A DNA stretch of 64,000 nucleotides from NCBI GenBank assembly GCA_027924585.1, contig BSBM01000372.1, forward strand, positions 34,991,001 to 35,055,000. The letters run 5' to 3'. Position 1 is the stretch's first letter, and each line of letters begins with the position of its first letter. Below, in pieces: positions 42,368-54,965 of the stretch. The notes below the pieces were generated by a model. That model did no database searches. It was given only the letters and a program-made list of their open reading frames with translations, and was not told the origin of the DNA. The DNA comes from Larix kaempferi (Eukaryota; Streptophyta; Pinopsida; Pinales; Pinaceae). Both the position numbers and the translations under genes were made by a program.

Positions 42368-44020
42368 AGCGGCCTTCTATATCTTCTTTACTCTTTAGTG
42401 CCCGATCTCCATTATTGTGTCGAAGAGACGCATTCAACAGCCCAGTAGAGAAAGACATGTAACTCCTTCCGTATTCATCCTTGAGTTGACACATGTCTTT
42501 TTAAAAAAATAATAAAAAAATATGTAACTCATTGCAGATGTTGCTATGTGGTAGTTCCTTCAACATGGAACTCATTCAACAATTGTTCTCCTTCGTTCTC
42601 ATGAAACATATGTTCTTATGCAACGGTTGTTCCAGTGGGTTGTTCTCGTCATGCACCAGTTGTTCTCATTCAAACAATTACAGTGTGCTCTTCTTCTAAG
42701 ACTCTCAAAGAGAAGCATAATTCGACCGAGATGCTGGTGGATTTTATTCATTCTGTCTTGGTTGATATCTTCTCTACTTCTTGGTGTCTGATCTCCATTG
42801 TTGCCCCGAAAAAACACATTCTACAGCTCAATAGAGAAAGATGTATAACTCCTTCCATGCTCATCCTTAAACAACTGACACATATCTTTTTTTAAAAATA
42901 ATTAAAAAATGTGTAACTCCTTGCAGATGTTGCTATGTGGTAGTTCCTTCAAGTACACGGAACTCATTCAACAATGGTTCTCCTTCGTTCCCATGAAACA
43001 TATGTTCTTATGCAACCGTTGTTCTCGTCATGCACAGTTCCAATTAACCAGTCTTTACTCAATAGTTTTATTATTTCTTAATCTAGAAGTAAAAGCAACA
43101 CATGGGCTCCTCGAATTGAAGGGGCGGGGTCGCAAATAAATCCAGCCCCGTGGCAAATGAATTTGAAGAGGTACGATGGGAGACCAGAAGTTTGAAAGGT
43201 CTAGCTGAGCTGGGAGTTATACATTTTTTAGTCTATCTATAAAGAACCAGAGAGCGTAAACATAGCTTCATAAATAGTCAAAGTGTAAACTTATTTCCCA
43301 CAGCTGGTTACTTAATAAGATAATCAGGACATGTATGAGGAAGTTTATAAGGATGAGTTGCTGACAGAGCGCTAAATTTATCCCTTTACTTATTGTCGAG
43401 GTCACACTTGGATGTCTCTATCAGCAGATAGCTCTACTATCTAAGTTATTGGTTATCCATCTGTAACTCTTCTTTTGTCTGCTCCACTTTCTACAATCCC
43501 CAGTTTTTCTCATTCAAACAATTGCAGTGTGCTCTTCTTCTAAGACTCTCAAAGAGGAGCATAATTCGACTGAGATGTTGGTGATTTTATTCATTCTTTT
43601 TTTGGTTGATATCTTCTTTATTTCTTTAGCGTCGATCTCTATTGTTGAGCCAAAAAGACTTATTTTACAATCCAATAGAAGAAGATGTGTAACTCCTTCG
43701 TGTTCATCCTTGAACTGGCACCTGTCTTTTTAAAAAAATAATAAAAAGATGTATAACTCCTTAAGGATGTTGCTATGTGGTAGTTCCTTCAACATGGAAC
43801 TCATTCAATTATTGTTCTCCTTCATTCTCATGAAACATATGTTCTTATGCAACAATTGTTCTCGTCATGCACAGGTGTTCTCGTTCAAACAATTACAGTG
43901 TGCTCTTCTTCTAAGACTCTCAAAGAGGAGCATAATTCGACCGAGATGCTGGTGGATTTTATTCATTCTCTCTTGGTTGATATCTTCTCTACCTCCTTAG
44001 TGCCCGATCTCCGTTGCTAA
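42368..44020. repeat. ~380-bp direct repeat, about three and a half copies
   Basis: The landmark GATCTCCATTATTG and variants occurs at 42404, 42790, 43634 and 44006. Other shared words are GATGTTGCTATGTGGTAGTT, AAACATATGTTCTTATGCAA, CAGTGTGCTCTTCTTCTAAG and CATAATTCGAC(C/T)GAGATG. Excluding an insertion in the second copy, the period is about 372-386. On the minus strand a segment reading RIMLLFESLRRRAHCNC is kept in three copies; I do not recognise it. The repeats may be tandemly duplicated exons or a non-coding tandem array. Confidence 0.85.
43040..43500. other. 461-bp insertion in the second 380-bp repeat
   Basis: The repeat is interrupted between CAGTT (43035-43039) and CAGTT (43501-43505), and reads continuously when the insert and one CAGTT are removed. 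A 5-bp duplication suggests LTR-type or similar integration. The insert lacks TG...CA ends, so it is not a clean solo LTR. No coding content is seen. Confidence 0.65.
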
Positions 44021-45239
44021 GCTGATCCGCGCAAACAAAATATGTGTTGAGATGAGCCTCAATACCAACACTTTTACTACTGCTAACTAGGTACCAGGCA
44101 AGACCTCGTCTTCAGCAGCGATTCCTCTTCTCTTTGGTATGCTCCCAGGAAATCAACGGCTGCTCAAATCTTATTTCAGGTGAACCTGGGTGGAGCAAGA
44201 AAGTAATTTAATCATTATCAGATTGTTGTTCAAGGACACGACCAAACAAAAAAGGGTACATGAAATTATCATGAATTTTTTACAACATATCTTACTTTCT
44301 TGTCTTCTTGACTTATGAGCATCCTTCCCCTGAAATCTCAGGAGTGATGAGATTGAGTAACTTGAGGTTATGTCCATGCCATAACTGAACCCATCTCTCT
44401 TCAACGCCACTAATTTTCCCTACGCCGCCAAAATGAAAAAACATGCTCATAGTTACAAACTTATATCAAAAAGCCAGTGATACATTAATCGAGAGCATAA
44501 GCTAAAAACAATTAAACCAACCAGGGATTGAATCCATAGTTGGACATTTAAACATGCAATGTATTTCTCACCTTCTATGTGTTTGGATGCTTATTTTTTT
44601 TGTTTTATAATAAAATCATATGGAAATGTAATGTTTGTTTAGCCTATATTAGCTTCCTGATAATAGCGCTCGTTATGATAGATAAGAGCGGCCTTTGTTG
44701 CAATGGTGGATTGTTGTAATTGCTTTTCTTTTGTTACAGCCCTCTCAACCATGTATTACTTGCATCAATTTGCATCGGTTGTTACTAGACTAATTTTCTT
44801 ATTCATAAAAAAAATATTAATGAACATTAATGATAGGGACTTGCTGCTGTGCAACTACCCTTGTTAGATAATTATACAACCTTTCAAACAATCTAAAGTG
44901 AGAATCTATCTTCATTGTTCTCTTTAGATTGTGAAAATTCAAAGACCTAGTTTAATTTCAAATATATTGACCACAATGATGAGGCCATGAAATAGATCAA
45001 TCCCAATTTTCTATGGTGACAACAATATTAAAGTAGAAAGAACAAGTTAGGTGTGATGGGAGCAAGAGTGATAGAGAATGAACATGTATCAACACACACA
45101 GTGGTGAGGGTACAAGAGATGGGAATTATGCAAAAAAACATAAGTGAAGGAGTAGTTTACAGGGAGTGATAAGCAAATAGAAGTGTGTATGGGAAACATC
45201 CAACAAAGTACATATGTGTTTCGTACATGTAAAAACACC
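44021..45239. other. Unassigned stretch
   Basis: No recognisable gene. An 80-codon minus frame (44410-44171) has no known motif. The sequence is moderately AT-rich. It lies between the 380-bp repeats and the LINE 5' part. Confidence 0.4.
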
Positions 45240-45715
45240 CTCCTTAAATCTGCAATGCACAAGTTATTAATCGTACAGAGGGTATCGATTTTTTTGGATT
45301 ATACAGGTTCTGGAAAGTGTTTTTTTGGCCAATTTTGCAAGGAACAAAGGGAAAAATAGTTGGTCGTATACATAGCTCTATCAAGACTGTAAGAGTTTGT
45401 TAAATGATTATGGGCAAGCTCTTGTGATTGATATTAGTGGGAAATCCAATCAAAAGACCACTCTCCTCTGGAGTATATTGCCTTATATAGTGTTGATAAC
45501 GATGCCTCTATCAGAGTGATTCACTCTTTGAATGCAAAGTTTGTTGGTATGAAGAATCCTATCACTCTTTGAATGCAAAGTTTGTCGATATGAAAAATCC
45601 TATCACTCTTTGAATGCAAAGTTTGTTGGTATGGAGAATCTTAGTATGAAGAAATATACAAAGGATTGGCGGCCTCAATCAATGGATAATGAAATCAATT
45701 AAGAGAATAAGATAT
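45240..45715 (+). pseudogene. Putative LINE 5' region (ORF1 start), left of the 11.65-kb insertion
   Basis: It reads as broken peptide text on the plus strand and adjoins, across the insertion, the LINE ORF1 at 57367. A 41-bp unit (TCACTCTTTGAATGCAAAGT core) is repeated three times at 45519-45641. The assignment to the LINE rests mainly on continuity, not on a domain match. Confidence 0.4.
45519..45641. repeat. 41-bp tandem repeat x3
   Basis: TCACTCTTTGAATGCAAAGT occurs at 45521, 45562 and 45603, with the rest of the unit (TTGTTGGTATGAAGAATCC and variants) also conserved. The unit length is not a multiple of three, so it would shift a reading frame. Confidence 0.92.
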
Positions 45716-46199
45716 TAGAGGAAATTTGGTTGAAAAATAAGCCTCCTAAGGAAAATGATAAAATAATGTCATGCAGACAATTCTTTATACCATTTTAAAG
45801 GTATCTTAGATATATATTTTATATTAAAATCAATTTATGAGGACAAAGTTTGATGTAGTATTTTCACCCAAAATAAGGAAGGAAAATTAAATACACAATG
45901 TCATTTTAAAAATTATTGGACCCAACTTTTAGTGTATAATATTATTATAATACATTAATTATAATATTATATATTAGTTTTAATGTTAATTATTATTATA
46001 TATTACTTATAAGGTTTGCTACTATTATATAATAATGATATATTAATATTAGTTATGCAATTACCTAAAATATGGATGGGTATATTAGTTATAATGTTAG
46101 TTATTATTATGTATATATTATTTAAAATTTATTGGACCCAATTTTTCACATTGTATAGAATATTATAATTACGCCGATAGACGTTTTATTTTAACTTTT

Positions 46200-47640
46200 G
46201 GGGTGGAGGCTGGGTGGGTGATTTATTAGTTTTTTAATAACCAACGGCCAGATTTTAATGTTCCTGGAATATGCTTCGTCTGGTGCATTAATTAAGCATC
46301 CAGATTTAGTGAATTAACTCACGGGCATGTTTAATTCCAAAGGTCACTAATAATTAAAAAAAAAAATTAAATTATTACAAGTGTCCTCAGTCTTCAAATA
46401 AATGTTAACACTACACGGATGGCTGGCAGTTTCAAATAATGTTGCCAGATAGAGCTTGGCCGTTTCAAATACCACTCAATTCTCGTCACCGCTTTCAAAT
46501 AATGTTGCCAGGTAGAGCTTGGCCGTTTCAAATATCACTCAATTCTCGTCACCGTTTATAACCACTAAATTATTGTAACGGCAACATAGTGTGGCTAGAA
46601 GGAAGGAATGAAACGGTTAGGGAATGATGATTCGAGTAACCAGTATGTCATCATACATATATTCTATAACCTCTTCGTCTATCTACACCAAATTATATGT
46701 ATTCTTCCAGTGCCGAATCTTCCATAGCTGCCCCCAACATATGTTGTTTGCCATCAAAATTACAACGCAAACAAAAATTTTCCCGTCGGCTTACCATAGA
46801 ACGGAAGGCCGCCCTACACACCTGCAGCCTACCGGAGGGTACTTTTTGTAACTTTCATGGACAAATGCACTTTCATTCATAGTCTTTCATGGTGACACGA
46901 ATTTTTCTTTCTTTCGTTGTATCACAATGTCTTTTTTTAAACTTTCTGTGACGATCTTGACTCTTCCGGTGCATAAGTGTTCGCTGTCCCAATCAAGCAA
47001 GCCAAGCCTTGAGACAAGCTTGGATGGATACGGTTTTCCAATCGATTATAGTTCCATAATCACCTGCATGTGTCACTTAAGATCAGAATCGTGTGCCTAC
47101 CGAAGAGAAAACGTAATACTTCGAGCGTAGGATGTGTGCGAACTTACTTAATGAATGGGGCTGGTATTGATTGAATGCGGGCGGCTACTTGCAAGGTTTC
47201 TGTCGAATCCGGCGACCAGGTCCTCTAGATGGATGGAGATTTATAGGTATGGCGTGCTCTTATAAGTATATCTATCTAAGTCGTTTAATCATGCCATTTC
47301 ATATCGTTTCATTCGAAGAAGGATTTTTGTGGTTTCCCTTGTCAAGTAGAGCGATCTGTTGGATGTGGACTGGAGTGCTATGATTAGGGGTAGCTCACCG
47401 ACCTTCCTTTCTCTCGCCAACCAGCAAGGTAAAGGTATCTCCTTTCCAAACGAACAGCAACCACAATGTCTTTTTTGTATCACAATGTCTTTTTTTAAAC
47501 TTTATGTGGCGATCTTTACACATATGGAGCAGCAAATATCTATTTCTTTCAAACTCCTGACTCTTGGAACCACGAGTGTCTATGAATGTTCAGGAATTAG
47601 GATTTGTTCTTCTGCAAGATTTGAAGCACCATTGGGTTGA
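46200..47640. other. Mixed-composition segment within the 11.65-kb unit
   Basis: It is less AT-rich than its surroundings. Several frames of 60-95 codons occur on both strands (for example 46624-46851, 47171-47383 and 47359-47640), but none is recognisable. The segment CACAATGTCTTTTTT-AACTT-TGTG occurs near 46925 and 47465-47505. A gene fragment captured by the transposon is possible. Confidence 0.35.
46430..46555. repeat. 63-bp tandem duplication x2
   Basis: TTTCAAATAATGTTGCCAG begins copies at 46430 and 46493. Both continue with TAGAGCTTGGCCGTTTCAAA and ACTCAATTCTCGTCACCG. Confidence 0.9.
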
Positions 47641-48680
47641 TATTTATTTGAACCAAACACGAAAGGATTAATTTACACAGAACTATTTCTTCAATACTGT
47701 CTTCTTGCACAGGTTTAGATACACTCCACATAAATTAAAAATCACCTTTGCTTAAAAGTCTTCAATACTTTATTCTTGCACCGGTTTCTTCAATACTGTT
47801 TTCTTGCACCGGCTTTTAAACTTTATGTGTCGATCTTAGAAATCAAGGATTAATTAATTAATATATCTTGGTGTCACTGATCTTTTTTCAATGTCACTTT
47901 CTGTAGCGATTTTAAAAATCAAAGATTAATTAATTAATATGTCTTGCTGTCACTGGTCTTTTCTTGCACCGATTTTTTAATTTTATGTGACAATATTAAA
48001 AATGAAGGATGAAAATTTACATATAACCATTTCTTCAATATTATCTTTTTGCACCGGTTTAGATACATTGCATATAAATTAAATATCACCGGTTTAAATG
48101 ATTTAGTCAAGCTCAAAATTATTTTACTTTGCACATAATAAAAGACTTCTTATTAAGATTTTTTAATATTGAAAACATTTTGGACGGATGTAAGTTCTCT
48201 TCTTAAGAGTTTGGATACTTGGTTGAAGTTTTCTTTTTTCTGCCGTGTCACATATGCAGCAGCAAATATTCATTGGTTTAAACTCTTGGCTGTAGAACAT
48301 AAGTGTTTATGCATGTTCATAATTTAGGATTAGGGAGACACAAAATGATTAATTTACACATAATTATTTCTTCAATACACACTGTTCTTACACGAGTTTG
48401 CATACATTGTATATAAATTAAAAATCAACATTGTTTTAATATTTTAAAAGATTTCTTAAATTATTCTTGCAATATCAAAATGATTTGTGCTTGATTCTTG
48501 CAATTTGCAAAAAACATTATGGAACAATGTAACCGAGCATTTTGATAAACCCTTTGTTTTAGATAATATTTACTCACCTAACAAAGTTAAATAAATAAGC
48601 TAATAATTGCAAAAAACATTATGGAACAATGTAACCGAATATTCAAAATAATATAAACAAAGAAAAAATTGAGGTTTGTA
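47641..48680. repeat. Diverged dispersed repeats
   Basis: The words TTCTTCAATACTGT, CTTGCACCGG and GATACA(T/C)T-CA-ATAAATTAAA recur many times. GATTAATTAATTAATAT recurs near 47855 and 47925. AAAAAACATTATGGAACAAT occurs at about 48508 and 48607. No gene is seen. Confidence 0.6.
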
Positions 48681-51345
48681 TATTTGGAATTGTATTATAA
48701 AAGTTTGAGGTTTACAATTTTGAAATTGTGTTTCTTTTTTAATCTCAAAATAATATAATTTTTTTTATTTTTTGTTAGAGTTTTTAATTAACTTATATTG
48801 ATAATTATTTAATTAAGTGTAAACCCAACTTTTTTATTTCTTTTTATGGTATATTTTTACTAACAATAATGAAGAAAATAAATACTTTCAACAATCAATT
48901 AAATTATTTTCTCGAACATTAAATTAATTTTTTTATTTTTTAAAAGAAAAATTAACTGAAATTATAATAATATAAAATGATTGAGCAACATTTTCTATAT
49001 AAACCTAGAATCAATCTCTTCATTAATTGAAAAACTAAAACTAAAAAACTTCATTGTTGAGGATTTTATAATTCTAATATTTAGGTTGTTAATATAATTT
49101 CAAAATAATATTTATTTAAAAATGTTTTGTTATTTATATAAATATATAAAAATTAATAGGATTAAATTTTAACATTCGTCTTGAACAAAATTAAAGATTC
49201 AATTTATTAAATATTATATATTGGATTTTATTATTATTATTGTTTTTTAATTGTTCAATAATTATAAGTGAAGATAATTATTAATTATTAATTTCTTACT
49301 ATTTATAAATATAAATTTAATTATTAAATTCATAATAAAAATAACTATCAATAATTGTTAACCATTGTTAATTTAACTTAATTTATAACAAAATAGTGTT
49401 TTGCAAAACATTTATTATATTTAATTTGAAATAATTAAATAATACTATTAATTTTAATAGTATTTTAAGTTGAAATATTATTAAAATTAAAATTGAATAT
49501 ATAATATAAATTAATGTTCAAATTCTTCAATGTCATAAAAGTTTGTTAATGTAATAAAAGTATCGTTAAAGCATTATTAAAGTATATTGATTAAAACCAT
49601 CATCATTATTATATTAGTAAAAAATAAAATAAAAATATAATTTTATGAAATATAAAAATAAAATTTAATATTTATTAAAAATTTAGATAAATAATTCTAT
49701 TTGTTTTTCAAGCAAATGTGTTATAATTAACAAAAAATGTATTATATTTTCAACACATTTAACAAAAATGTATTATATTTATGTGAATCATTAAAGAAAA
49801 AGTATTATTTTTCTCTAAATCTATCTTTCAAATATTTGTCTTATTAACTATAATAATAATAATAATAAATTTTATATATATCTATATATATATAACATAC
49901 TTATAAAATTTGAAATAAAAATATTTTAAATAGTTATACATTTAATTAATTTAATTTATTAATTCAACCTTTGTTAACAAAGGTTGATGTCATGGTGAAT
50001 ATCAACTACTTTTAAATTAATTTTCCTACATATCAAGAGAAATGACAAGTCAATTAAAAGAAGAAAACATTATCCATGAAAAAGAAAATTTGTTGGTATG
50101 CATGTTGGCATATTATCCATTGATTTTTTAGTTAATAAAAATAATTCCAAAGTCATGTCTTGACTTTGTCTTTATTTGCTAGGTGGCATATTTCTCCCTT
50201 ATGCAATCAAATCTTTCTGCTTTATAGTTATTAAAGTGGATTCTTGAAAGATAAAATCTTTAGATGTATTTTAGGCATGTATTTTAGGTCACAAATAATG
50301 TTATAAAATTCCATTTAAAAATCTTGTAAATTTAATATATTCAATATATTGGGAAGAATTGTGAGGACCACAATTGAATGATGAGATGTAAATTTAATGT
50401 ATTCAATATATTGGGAAGAATTTTGAAGACACAATTGAATTTCAAATAAGTGTTAATTATAAATATTAAATATAAAAGAATTTTGTAAAATTAAAATATA
50501 ATAATGTGTTTTAGCATCACATAATATGAAAATGTATTGGAAATATGAATGAAAAGATAAAACCAAAAGTAAGCTTAGTTAAATTTAATAAATCTTAAAA
50601 TAAAACTTAAAATAATTTGTTTTCTAAAAATAATAATAAAAAAATTCAAAATTCAAAAATAAAAATAAATAAAACTTCATTAAAAAAATATACTTTTACT
50701 CAAATTAAAAATATCAACTCTTTTGTAATATTCAAAATATATACTTTGAAAACTTAAAATCTTGATGACACTATTGAAACACTAAGTCAATCCAATTTAA
50801 GCAATCCAAAACATGAAATGAAATTGAATAAGCTCAATGAAGAACATGCAAATTAATGTGATTAAGCAACCAAAAAGCCCCCAAAAAATGCAAATGACAC
50901 TCAAACACCCAAATCATAATCTTATGAAAGCGGAGTTATAGAATAAAAAGATTAAAAGTTGAATCATCTATTCAAATCAAGGAAACCACCAAATCACATC
51001 ATAAAAGATAATCCAAGGAGTCAAATATGGAACCAAAAATAGAGCAATGCAAACAAATTAGAAGAATGCAATATTATTTACAAATTTTTGGAATGGGAGC
51101 CCCTAACATATCGTAAGAATCCTAAGAATTTCAGGAGAGGAGTGTAGATGCAATTGGAAACACTAGGAAAATTTATGGAAGGCATAAGGATTACAACACT
51201 TCAGTAGAATGGAAGTACTATGCATAGAAGGGAATATCGATCATAGATATCACCTTTGTTGGTAGAGCAAAGGATTTCCTCATTTAGAATGCTAAAAGTG
51301 ATTTTCATTTTAATACTGAACAATCTAAAGAAACCTAAACATAGG
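48681..51345. other. AT-rich segment within the 11.65-kb unit
   Basis: No gene is seen. A tandem pair containing ATTCAATATATTGGGAAGAA lies at about 50325-50430. TTGTTAACAAAGGTTGA near 49970-49985 is a short palindrome. Composition becomes less extreme just before the satellite at 51346. Confidence 0.5.
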
Positions 51346-54300
51346 TCTCAACCATGGCGAATCAAAAGTCAACCAATCTCAACCATGGCCAACCAAAAGT
51401 CAACCAAAGTCAAGCATGGAGAACCAATGTCAATAATAGTCAACCAAATTCAACGTAAAGTCAACCATGGTCAACCAAAGTTACCTATGGTAAACAAAGT
51501 CAACCATAGCTACCCATGTTAACTAAAATCAACCATGGTCAACCAACGTCAATCATAGTCAACCATGGTCATCCAAAGTCAAACATAGCCAACCAAAATC
51601 AACCAAGATCATCCAAAGTCAACCATGATCAGCCAAAGCCAACCACGGTCAACCAAAGTCAACCATGATCATCCATGTTCAACCATAATCAATTAAAGTA
51701 AACTATTATCAACGAAAGTCAACTATGGTAAACCAAAGTTAACCATACTCAATTGTGGTCAAACAAAGTCAACAATGCTCAACCAAAGTCATCCATAGTT
51801 AGTCGTGGTCTACCAAAGTTAACCATGGTAAACGAAAGTCAACCATGGTCAACCAAAGTTCAACCAAACTCAACCATAATAAACTGAAGTCAACCATAGT
51901 CAACCATGGCTAACCAAAGTCAACTAAATCCAACCATAACTATAGTTGACTTTAACCATGGTCAAATTTGGTATACTTTAGTTGACCATGGTTGACTTTG
52001 GTTGACCATTTGACTTTGGTTGAACATGGTTGACTTTGATTGAGAATGGTTGACTTTGGGTGACCATGGTTGACATTGGTTGATTATGGTTGACTATGGT
52101 TGACTTTGGTTGACCATGGCTGATTTTTGTTGACTATGGCTAACTATGGTTGATAATTGTTCACTATGCTTCATCATGGTTGACCACAACCAAAGTCAAC
52201 CATGGTCAACCAGAAGTCAACCATGGTTATCCGAAGCCAACCATACCCAGCCAAAGTCAACCAAAGTAAACGATAGTCAACCATAGTCTTCCAAAGTTAT
52301 CTATGGCCAACCAAAATTCAACCAAAGTCAAACATGGTCCACCAAAGTTAACAAAGGTAAACTAAACTAAACCAAGGTCAACCAAAGTCAACAATTGTCC
52401 ACCATAGTTAACCATGGTCGACCATACTCAACCAAATTCATCTATTTGTCAACCAAAGTCAACCATAGGTAATCATTGTCAACCATGGTTAGCCAAAGTC
52501 AACCATGGCCAACCAAAGTTAACCAAACTAAACCATTGTCAATGAACGTCAACCATTGTGAACCATGGTTAATGAAAGTCAACCATGGTTAACAAAGGTT
52601 AACAATAATCAAACAAAGTCGACCATAGTCACCATCATCAATCAATGTCAACCACACTCAACCAAAAGTCAACCAAAGTAAACCATGGTTAACAAAGGTT
52701 AACAATAATCAAGCAAAGTCGACCATAGTCACCATCATCAACCAATGTCAACCACACTCAACCAAAAGTCAACCAAAGTAAATCATGGTCAACGATAGTC
52801 AACCAAATCTAACCATTGTCTACCATAGTCAACCATGGTCAACCAATGGAAACCATGGTCAATCAAAGTTAACCATAGTGAAACAAAGTCAACCATAATC
52901 AACCATATTCGACGAAATTCAACAATATTCAACCATGGTCAACCATAACTATAGTTTCCTTTGGTAGACTTTAGTTGACCATGGTTGCTTTTAGTTTACT
53001 ATGGTTGACTTAAGTTGACCATGGTTGACTTTGGTTGACAATGGTTGACTTTGGTTAAGCATGGTTGACTTTCATTGACCATTATTGACTATGGTTAACT
53101 TTGGTTTACCATGGTCAACTTTTGCTGACTTCGGTTGATCATGGTTGACTTTAGCTTATCATGGTTTAACTTGGATGATCACGGTTTCCTTTGGTTGACC
53201 ATGGTTAACAAAGGTTGACAAGAGTCAAACAAAGTCAACCATATTCAACCAAAGTCAACCAAAGTCAACCATCATCAACCAAAGTCAACCACGATCAACC
53301 AAAGTAAACCATGGTCAACCAAATCCAACCATAGTTTACCATAGTCAACCATGGTCAACCAATGTCAACCAAAGTCGACCATGGTCAATCAAAGTTAACA
53401 ATAGTCAAACAAAGTCAACCGTTATCAACCATATTCGACCAAATTCAACAATATTCAACTATGGTCAACCATAACTATATTTGACTTTAACCATGGTTGA
53501 CTTTGGTACACTTTAGTTTACCATGGTTGACTTTGGTTGACCATTTGAATTTGGTTGACTTTAGTTGACTGAAGTTGATGATGGTTGACTTTGGTTGACT
53601 AGGGATGACTATGGTTGACATTACTTGACCATAGTTGATTTTGGTTGATTATGGTTGACTTTGGTTGACCATGGGTGACTTTTGTTGACTATGGTTGACT
53701 ATTGTTGACTATCATTTACTATGCTTAACCATTATTCACTATGGTTCTTCATGGTTGACCACAACCAAATTCAACCACGATGAACCAAAAGTCTACCAAA
53801 GTCAACCATGGTTAGCCAAAGTCAACGATAGTCAACCATGGTCTTCCAATGTCAATGATGGCCAACCAGAGTCAGCCATGGTCTTCCAAAGTCAACCTTG
53901 GCCAACCAAAAATCAACCATGGTCAACAAATAGTTAGGCATTAGTCAACCAATGGTAAACCATAACCAATGGCCAACCAATTGCCAACCATTGGTCAAGC
54001 AATAGTCAATCATGGTGAACCAATAGTCAATCATGGTGAACCAATAGTCAACCAATGGTATACTAATGTCAACCATAGTCATCCATGGTGAACTAATGTC
54101 AACCATAGTCAACTAATGCTTTACCATGGTTGACCATTGGTTGAAATTGGTTTACCAATGGTGGACCATTGGTTGACCATTGGACAACCATGGTCAACCA
54201 TTGGTGGACCATGGTTGACCAAATTGGATGACCAATGGTCAACCAATAGTTGACCATGGTTAACTAACCAATAGAATAATAATAACCAATGGTCAACCAA

Positions 54301-54965
54301 TAGTTGACCATGGTTGACTATTGATTGACCATTGGTTATTATTATTCTATTGGTTGACCATAATCAAGCATGGTCATCAATCATTCAGCATAGTCAACCA
54401 TGAATAACCATAGTCAACAATAGTCAACCATAATAAACCATTTTCAACCCTGAATAACCATGGTTAACCATAGTCAACCATATTCAACTAAGGTCATTCA
54501 TAGTTGGTTAATAATAGTAAAAAATATTCAACCAAAGGGTTTACAATAGTCAGTCATAGGGTCAACCATAGTCAAGCATGGTCATCTATCATTCACCATA
54601 GGCAACCATGAATAACCATAGTCAACAATGGTCGGCCATAATAAACCATGTTCAACCTTGAATAACCATGGTTAACCATGGATTGAAGTCAACCACGGTT
54701 TAAAGTCAACAGTGGATTGAAGTCATTAATATTAATATTAATTACGGGATGAATTCAACCATGGTACAAAATCTACTTTGGATTGAACTCAACAATGGAT
54801 TGAAGTCAACCTTGTATTTAATTCAACCATGGATTAAAGTCTACTTTGACTTTGAAGCAACTCTAGGATTGAAATGAACCTTTAGACAAACTTGGATTGA
54901 AGTGAGGGTTGTATTGAATTTACCCATGCATTGAAGTTACCCAACCATGAATAACCATGGTTAGC
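51346..54965. repeat. 3.6-kb satellite of ~10-bp units that switches strand
   Basis: The unit is GTCAACCAAA or GTCAACCATG, usually alternating. Blocks in the CAACC orientation are about 51346-51945, 52190-52950, 53215-53475 and 53755-54120. They alternate with blocks in the reverse orientation (GGTTGACTTT / GGTTGACCAT) at about 51946-52189, 52951-53214 and 53476-53754. After 54120 the pattern is mixed and more diverged. The reading frames of 60-90 codons in it follow the repeat and are not genes. Every unit contains TTGAC on one strand, the W-box core bound by WRKY factors. Confidence 0.96.
54267..54354. repeat. Inverted repeat, 37-bp arms, inside the satellite
   Basis: The left arm starts ACCAATAGAATAATAATAAC and the right arm ends GTTATTATTATTCTATTGGT. 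The arms match over 37 bases with one mismatch, and the loop is 14 bases. Confidence 0.92.

Noticed and set aside
51256-54120. CRISPR-like array or repetitive protein gene (frames at 51256-51522 and 53695-53937)
   Set aside because: The units are contiguous ~10-bp repeats without spacers, and the frames merely follow the repeat. This is satellite DNA in a plant genome.
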